DNA of 64,000 nucleotides. Origin: Stachybotrys elegans. Taxonomy: Eukaryota > Ascomycota > Sordariomycetes > Hypocreales > Stachybotryaceae. A program made the translations under genes and the position numbers. Location of the stretch: contig JAGPNK010000004.1 of the NCBI GenBank assembly GCA_020746835.1, forward strand, positions 310,001 to 374,000. The letters are read 5' to 3'. The first letter of the stretch is position 1, and each line of letters begins with the position of its first letter. The notes under the pieces are model-generated. The model was not told the origin of the DNA, ran no database searches, and was given only the letters and a program-made list of their open reading frames with translations. This document shows positions 58,193 through 64,000 of the stretch, piece by piece.

Positions 58193-60244
58193 ATGGCAGA
58201 CGAGCTTGATCTAGCGTCAACCATTGGCACCTGGGTGGCCGCCTTCCTCGCCATCGTCGCCCTCGTCGGCGTCGTCGGTCCATTTCTCATCTAGAGAGCC
58301 AGCAAAACAGAGCGGCACCAGGCACTCGACAAACTGGAGAAAGGGGAGGCTGAGAATGGAGGATACGTATCCAAGGGCTTCCCGTTCTCCAAGTCGATTC
58401 GTCTCTTCCGTCGTGTTCACGTACCGCTACTGCGGAAAGCCCCCGAGATGCCGAGCTCCGTGCTCAACTGGAACGTGGAGGCACCGACCGTCTCCCAAGA
58501 ATCCGCCAGCTGGGTGCAGTTTTGCCTTGTTCTGAAAGGCTATGGCATCAGCCCACCGCTTGGCGATCCGCTGCTGATCGTCGGCGGACGGACGTGGCTA
58601 CCGCTCCACAAGAACTGGCTGCTCATCATGGGAATTATCGGCAGATTTTCACGACGCCCTGACCAGGGAAAGCTTCCCGTGAAACTGAAGGGGAAGTTGA
58701 AGAGCCTTCAACCATCGCCCGGCAAGTTTTTACATAACCGGCTGTACTCGGGGTACGGAAAGCATATATTTACCCGGGATTAGTCGAGAAGACACGTTGA
58801 CACCAATCGCTTCATCGACGATGACGGATACACGTTCAAAGCGCTACATGGTGTTATTGGAACCCTGTGGCTGCCTCACCCTCCCGATGACGGGCCCGAG
58901 CCCAAAGTTTACTACACCCAACATCTACGCGAGCACATTGGGGACGTGTCCAAGGACGAACTCACCGTCGGACAAATGTTTTGGCTATCAGTCGGATGCC
59001 TCCCAGCTCCTTCGGGCGACGTATACTGTCTAGGCAATGTCGAATATGTGCACGTTGAGGCGGAAGAGGAGCCCGAACCGCAGCCTAGTTCGACCATCGC
59101 GCGCAGGAGGACCACAGTGTCATCCACTGATCCGTGTCGCTTCACTCGGTTCGAAGACGATTCATCAGATGAGAATGTGGGAGTCATCAGCAAGCGAAGG
59201 CCCACAATCTTTGTCTATTCTGAGGTTGAAACCAAACAAAGGCCGTCGCAGAGGAAGAGGGGCGTCCCCCGCGTCTTTCAATTCTGCACCGTCAGCGAGC
59301 GCGTCGAGGAGCTTGTCAGCGTGGCGAATAGCCTGGAAGGCGACGATCATAGTGTTGCATATTCCCTCCAAGAAGTCGAGATATCTGAGAATGAATCACA
59401 AGCCCTTAGCGAGGCGGCCGGCTCGACATTCCAACCGATCGACAGCGAATACGTTCGATTGGGGAAAGACCGCGCCAACGCAGACGACTCGACGACAGAG
59501 GACGATACACTCAGCTTCATTCGGCGTTCGGCAGGGCAAACGCTCGGAAACGTCTTGCTTAGCATCTCCCTCTCACCCGACGGCTATCTCATCAGCGCCG
59601 ACCGATCGTCCCTGTGTCGCAGCATGCTCACGAACGTGGCACAGTCCCTCCCACAGCTCCTCGCGCGAATCCTCAACGACAAAGAGCACCTCTCCATCCC
59701 AGCAGATCGGAGCCATGAGCTTACCGAGACCGGCGATGCCTTACTCAACATGTGTCTGACTTTCAAGCCCAGCCGCGCATGGTTTCGCGTCTTGTACGAC
59801 ATCGAAAAGCTTGTTTCGCATGCCATCGTCGATGGCCTTCCAAATCTATCCACCATGGGCGCCACAAGAACCCGTGCCGTCAACAGGGCCATAGGCGTGG
59901 TTATGCTCACCAGCGCTGAATTCCGCGACACCATCGCCCGCATTGCCCGTCTAATCCCGGAGTGTAAAGACAAGACGGTGAGGCTGGAGTCGAGCGGCTC
60001 CACATCACACCTGGTCATACCGTCCATGATGGGCGTTAAGCAGAAGTTCCCGGTTGACCTTGCCGTGCTCTTTCCTGGCGACACCGAGATTCCACATGTG
60101 GGTGTTGTGAATATCAGTTGTCCTCATCTGCTGCTTGCTGCACTGAGAGCGTGTTTGAGGAGTGCATTTCTGGAGACGAGTCTTGATTCTACGCCTTTGT
60201 TTGAGTCGTTTTTGGGCATGGACGATGTCGGTAGGATGGGTTAG
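58193..60244 (+). pseudogene. Fungal membrane-anchored protein gene with two TAG stops
   Basis: One frame of 683 codons from ATG 58193 to TAG 60242, with in-frame TAG at 58292-58294 and 58781-58783. The N-terminus MADELDLASTIGTWVAAFLA plus IVALVGVVGPFLI-stop-RASKTERHQALD is typical of a recurrent uncharacterised fungal family. There, as I recall it, a Trp follows the hydrophobic segment, so TGG to TAG would fit. The second stop lies in FTRD-stop-SRRHVDTNRF. After it the frame is open for 486 codons with good codon use and a conserved-looking C-terminus (VDLAVLFPGDTEIPHVGVVN). I found no intron that removes either stop. Function unknown. Located 3' of the NLR. Confidence 0.6.
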
Positions 60245-61111
60245 ATACACGAGCAATTATAAGTAGAGCCTCTCCGTCTTGTCATTCCTCAAGGCACCCA
60301 GAGCCATCGCAGACCCGAGGCCTCCTTAGGCTGCCGCCTAGCTCGACCGAGCCTCGTCCACGGGTGGATGGAAATGGGACCACGCCTTTCCCCATAATAA
60401 AGCCCAGCTGGCCGTCGACGGGGAAAGTATGTGGGCAGCAACGAATCAATGCCTAGGGGGTTCAGCATCTTGTGTTAATATTGCTAAATGATCGCCTAAT
60501 ATGCCTCGAGCATCACTGGTCTCCTCCAATCAGCAGCGCTGCATTGAGTATTGCTATGAGCGGTACAGAGGCATGCCTATATATCTCATAGAAACATCAT
60601 AAGCAGCACTACCACATGACCAACGCTGATAGTTTTCTCCTTCAGTAGCCTGGGCATTACCAAACTCCGCAAATACGTGCGCAGCATCATATATTGGGGT
60701 TGAGATCATCGGCGGGAAGCGATTGAACGATCCCCAGATATCCTTGATATGAAACCGCTAGCCATTGCTGTTAGAAATGAGTGCCTTTTATGAGGCCCCT
60801 TCTGGCCATATAGAGAATATTAAATGCATAAACAAAGATTGGTAGGGACTTTATCCATCACGATATGTGACTGAGTAGCAAGAGGACAAGGCGATATTCC
60901 CAAGCTGGCTAAGCAGGGGTTGGCTGCAGGCAACCAAATATGTACATCAGCCGCACGCAGAAGTCAATATGCGCATTTGCGTCTATTCCAAAATTGCTGA
61001 CATCAGATCCCATGCAAATTTGGACTATTTATTAAGCTGGATTCGTCAGCTTCTTCAGCCCAGACTTCTTCTCCTCCCCTCACCCGCCACGATAAGTCAC
61101 AGTTCAGCACC
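60245..61111. other. Intergenic region with a gene relic
   Basis: 867 bases. Positions 60417-60752 are a decayed copy of the DUF7924-like gene (annotated separately). The remainder shows nothing supportable. Confidence 0.4.
60417..60752 (+). pseudogene. Decayed fragment of a DUF7924-like gene
   Basis: Aligns with 51491-51835 of the intact-looking C-terminal domain 9 kb upstream. Shared blocks include AGTATGTGGG, AATCAATG, CAGCATCTTG, ATCAGCAGCGCTGCATT and GATAGTTTTCTCCTTCAG. There are small deletions and several stops: TCATGGAAGCAC has become TCATAGAAACAT, and CAGGATCCTGAG has become CAGTAGCCTGGG. Many differences are G to A or C to T. No function is possible. Confidence 0.7.
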
Positions 61112-63554
61112 ATGCCTGTCAATGATACTCGTCAGACCCCGGTTCCTCTGGGAAATGGAGCGACTCCTCCGTCGACCTCTATCACTGGCAAAATGCCGAT
61201 CTTTGAGTTCGATGAATCTTTCCCTCCCAGGGTAAGCTTATTTCTCTTCGCTAAGAGTAGCTATGCTAATCACCGCTAACCTTCAAATGTACTCAGAACC
61301 GGAAGTAGGTCTAGTCACCTGATTTTGCGATGCTGAATTACTCGAATCCTAACGAGCAGTGATAGGCGACACCAAACGCAGCACCAACCGGCACATATCG
61401 GGAGGGGTCTAGGAATCACCCCTAAGCCTCCTCCCACCACCGGCCTTAAACGACAACAACAACAACGACAAGAACGACGAAATCGACTAAAACGAATAGA
61501 ACTACTAGAACGGCAAGTACGACTAGAACGACTAGAATTACAACGACGACAAGAACACCTAGAACAACTAGAATTACGACTAAAAAATCGACCAGAATTC
61601 GAACGACTATACCCAAAAGAACACACCTCCACTGCAACTGAAGGCCATCCTGTAGGCGCCTCAAACGATTCCTCCATGCCCAAAAAATGGAACACAGAAG
61701 AGCTGCGAGGCTTTCTCTTTCATATATTAGGACAGAGGCCATCCACTGAAGCCGCCGTGGAGAAGATCATTGCCTTCATCCTCCGCTATGAGGTACCGCG
61801 GGGTCCAGCTTTGGTGGCAAATGAGAACCCAAACAAAGGGGAGAACCTTGGCAAATCGTTGGTCATGAACCGATTTTTGACGAATAATCCGAAAGAGGCC
61901 TTCATCGACTCATTAGACTCTACCTTTGAGTCCGGTCAGGAACTACATAGTATCAGGGAACCTAACTCACCCCTGCCCCCATTCAACTCGCAAAGAGACG
62001 GTATTTTCAGCTTCGCGCCCTCGGTGGACTCATCAGGAATGGATTCATTCTTTTCTGACTTCCTCCAAGCAGAGATGCCTACAAATGGCAGAATTCGCAC
62101 CGCAAAATTAGATAGCGGGATACCAGGCGAAATGTCAGCTGTACCTCCGGCAGAGTCACTTCAACCTGTCGACGGCCCTAGCAACGGGAAGCATGCGAGT
62201 CTGTCCATCTCTACGGGTAGTCCCGAGCTGATAAGTGCGAATGACGAGAATCCGAGCGTAAGTACCTCTTCTCGGAGCTCAAGTTGTGAGGTCTCGACCT
62301 CAGAAGCATCGCAGGGAACCTCAAGTGGTGGAGAAATCCTTGAATTGGTTCTCGGGAAGAAGAAAGCGGAGAGAATTGCCTCAAACATGACAACCTTGTT
62401 CGAGACGCTCATTGAACATCACTGTGGTGTCCGAACAAGGAATGGGGGTACGGTGCCAAACAGAAAAGGGCCACAGGAAAACGTTTCGGCGCCATCACAA
62501 TCAGCTTTACAACCTCGCGGCAGCCAAGACGGCGGAGACAGTCAACAAGGCGGCCCAGAAAAGAAGCCCAGAGATCGAGATGATGATGGTGATGATGATA
62601 ACGACGATACCTCTCGTGGCAAGAAGAGATTAAAAGCCAATGCAGTCTATAAGCAAAAGCTTGCGTGTCCTTTCATGAAGAGACATCCCATGGAGTTTTC
62701 GACTTGGCGAACATGCCCAGGCCCAGGTTTTGATGGGTTAAACAGGATGAAGTAGGTTCTTCAGGTTGTCTGTCGAGAAGTCCTTAGTCTAACAAACATA
62801 GGGAGCACCTCAAGCGAAAACATCTAAAAGAACACGAATGTCAGCGATGTGGTAGCAGCTTCGAGAATGCACGTGCACTACAGAGCCACCTGCGAGAGAT
62901 TGAGCCCTGCTCTGTAGACACAGCGACTCAGAAGATGGGTTTAATTACTCAAGTACAATGGGACGAGATTGGACGTACGCGCAAAAGCAGCGGCGTGTCG
63001 GAACAGGATATGTGGAGGCAGATCTATGGCATACTGTTTCCAGAAGTCGACCCGTGGGCAATTCCTAGTCCTTGTGGGTTCAGGGTACCATTCTACATTC
63101 ATGACACTCTGCTAATACTGCCTTAGACTTTGAGCACACAGAATTTCAGAGCGCTTTAGCTGAGGCCATCAACCCCACTGAGCTAGAGGCGTACGTCAAA
63201 GAACAGCTTCCTAAAAGAGTCCTGATCAAATTGCAGCAGCAGTTCCAGATGTTCTCTGATCAAGCTAAGCAAATGCTGGCCGATGTGATTCAAGAAGAAG
63301 CCGTGGAGACACTCAAGAGCTTCATGCTGCAGAAGGGGGCAAACCCAGAGTCGGCAGTCCCCCCTGAGACTGAGACAAGTCTAGAGCCGGGGAGCTGGGG
63401 ATTAGACATACTTGGTCAGATGAATTCGTTTGATGAGCTGGACCCATTGGATTTAGCAACGCAACTGCCATATTCTGGCGATTGGCTGCTTAGTGGGAAT
63501 AAGGAGGCGGCCGACTCGACCTATGGATCAAATGAAGCAGGCAGCATAGAATGA
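61112..63554 (+). CDS. Coiled-coil and C2H2-type zinc-finger protein
   Basis: About 720 residues. Exon 1 (ATG 61112) ends DESFPPR. An 8-base micro-exon (61297-61304) is proposed, then a long exon starting NDRRHQTQH. An Arg/Glu/Gln/Leu-rich helix (about residues 75-125: RQQQQRQERRNRLKRIELL...) should form a coiled coil. A Ser-rich acidic middle follows. The zinc-finger part has CPFMKRHPMEF...CPGPGFDGLNRMK|EHLKRKHL, CQRCGSSFENARALQSHLRE and EPC, the usual fungal CPF..GPGF..HL.R.H pattern. The C-terminal third includes AYVKEQLPKRVLIKLQQQFQ and an acidic tail. Introns: gtaagc...actcag, gtaggt...gagcag, gtaggt...aacatag (about 62754-62801), and one near 63073-63126. Probably a nuclear or NLR-associated regulator; target unknown. 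Confidence 0.7.
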
Positions 63555-63649
63555 CTTGATGACAATAAGAAATATATTGACCGAGGTGAAGAAAGCAGTA
63601 TTGATATGGAGCGAATGACAATATTGTGTCAGGGAGATAGGTTCCATTG

Positions 63650-64000
63650 CTACGAGAATTGTTCTACTTTACCCCACCAAAATTGAGACTCGGCATCTGG
63701 CCAATTGTCTGGCTCTAGTGAAGCAGCTTTGCCGACATCACCACCAACGAGCTCCTTGTTGTCCCTTCCGAAAACCATGACCTTTTTCGACGAAGATTGA
63801 TGCCTGGTCCATTCAGGCCTTTCATGGTATTTGCCCTTGATTGCATTCGGGTCTCCCGTGCAGATAAAACTCGTGACATATGCGTGTATGAAGCCGGATA
63901 GCTCGTCTTGGCTGCTGGATACGGCACACTTCTTGGGATCCCGCGTCTCATACAGCATATTATCTCCATGTCTCGCGCCGCCAATAATGTCCGATTCCAA
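63650..64000 (-). CDS. Carboxylesterase type B, C-terminal part (truncated by window)
   Basis: The last 116 residues of an alpha/beta-hydrolase of the carboxylesterase B family; the start lies beyond 64000. GGARHGDNMLYE carries the expected catalytic His near the C-terminus, followed by FICTGDPNAIKGKYHERPEWTRH and DNWPDAESQFWWGKVEQF, the usual ending. The Ser and Glu of the triad are outside the window. Stop at 63650-63652. Substrate unknown. Confidence 0.7.
   Translation of the reverse strand: MESDIIGGARHGDNMLYETRDPKKCAVSSSQDELSGFIHAYVTSFICTGDPNAIKGKYHERPEWTRHQSSSKKVMVFGRDNKELVGGDVGKAASLEPDNWPDAESQFWWGKVEQFS

Noticed and set aside
61446..61742. Minus-strand frame rich in Val/Leu that looks like a membrane protein
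   Set aside because: It is the complement of the A-ending-codon coiled-coil block on the plus strand; the hydrophobicity is an artefact of that bias.
1..64000. tRNA, rRNA and CRISPR features
   Set aside because: No cloverleaf-like or rRNA sequence was recognised by eye, and CRISPR arrays are not expected in a fungal nuclear genome; a tRNA scan was not possible.

Overview
This is nuclear DNA of a filamentous ascomycete, most likely Eurotiomycetes or a related class (inferred). Genes carry short 45-75 nt GT-AG introns with CTRAY-type branch sites. The families present are typical of Pezizomycotina: a HAD-type drimane cyclase, VAO/BBE flavoenzymes, a CYP505-like P450-reductase fusion, a Zn2Cys6 regulator and a NACHT NLR. 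I derived all gene models by joining exons by eye at splice sites.

Left half (1-30 kb): a secondary-metabolite region. In order it holds two secreted FAD-linked oxidoreductases flanking a cupin-like protein, a P450, a rhodopsin-type membrane protein, an SDR, a UbiA-type prenyltransferase, a second P450, a self-sufficient P450-reductase fusion and a MATE transporter. These are followed by a broken pyroglutamyl-peptidase gene, a gibberellin-oxidase-like P450 and a HAD/terpene-cyclase fusion with a DxDTT motif (AstC/drimane-synthase type). The expected product is an oxidised drimane sesquiterpenoid or a prenylated meroterpenoid. No PKS or NRPS is present, so any acceptor for the prenyltransferase must come from elsewhere. 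Two LTR-like elements of equal length lie in opposite orientation around the SDR-UbiA-P450 block.

Middle (30-42 kb): a gene-poor stretch with degenerate repeats, then a group that looks like fungal cell-death or self/non-self machinery. It contains a C2H2/TPR protein, a DUF7580-like/C2H2 protein, and a large DUF7580-like plus subtilisin (S8) protein convergent with a 285-residue gasdermin-like protein. The last two resemble the known HET-Q2/HET-Q1 protease-gasdermin arrangement.

Right part (42-64 kb): a full ABCB transporter is divergent from a Zn2Cys6 regulator, with three copies of a 22-mer between them. Next come a DUF7924-like gene with two in-frame stops, a small unrecognised gene, and a 1,400-residue single-exon NACHT protein. 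A gene interrupted by two TAG codons follows, then a relic of the DUF7924 gene with RIP-like changes, a coiled-coil/zinc-finger protein, and the 3' end of a carboxylesterase cut by the window edge. Several genes on this side are decaying through C:G to T:A type nonsense changes.
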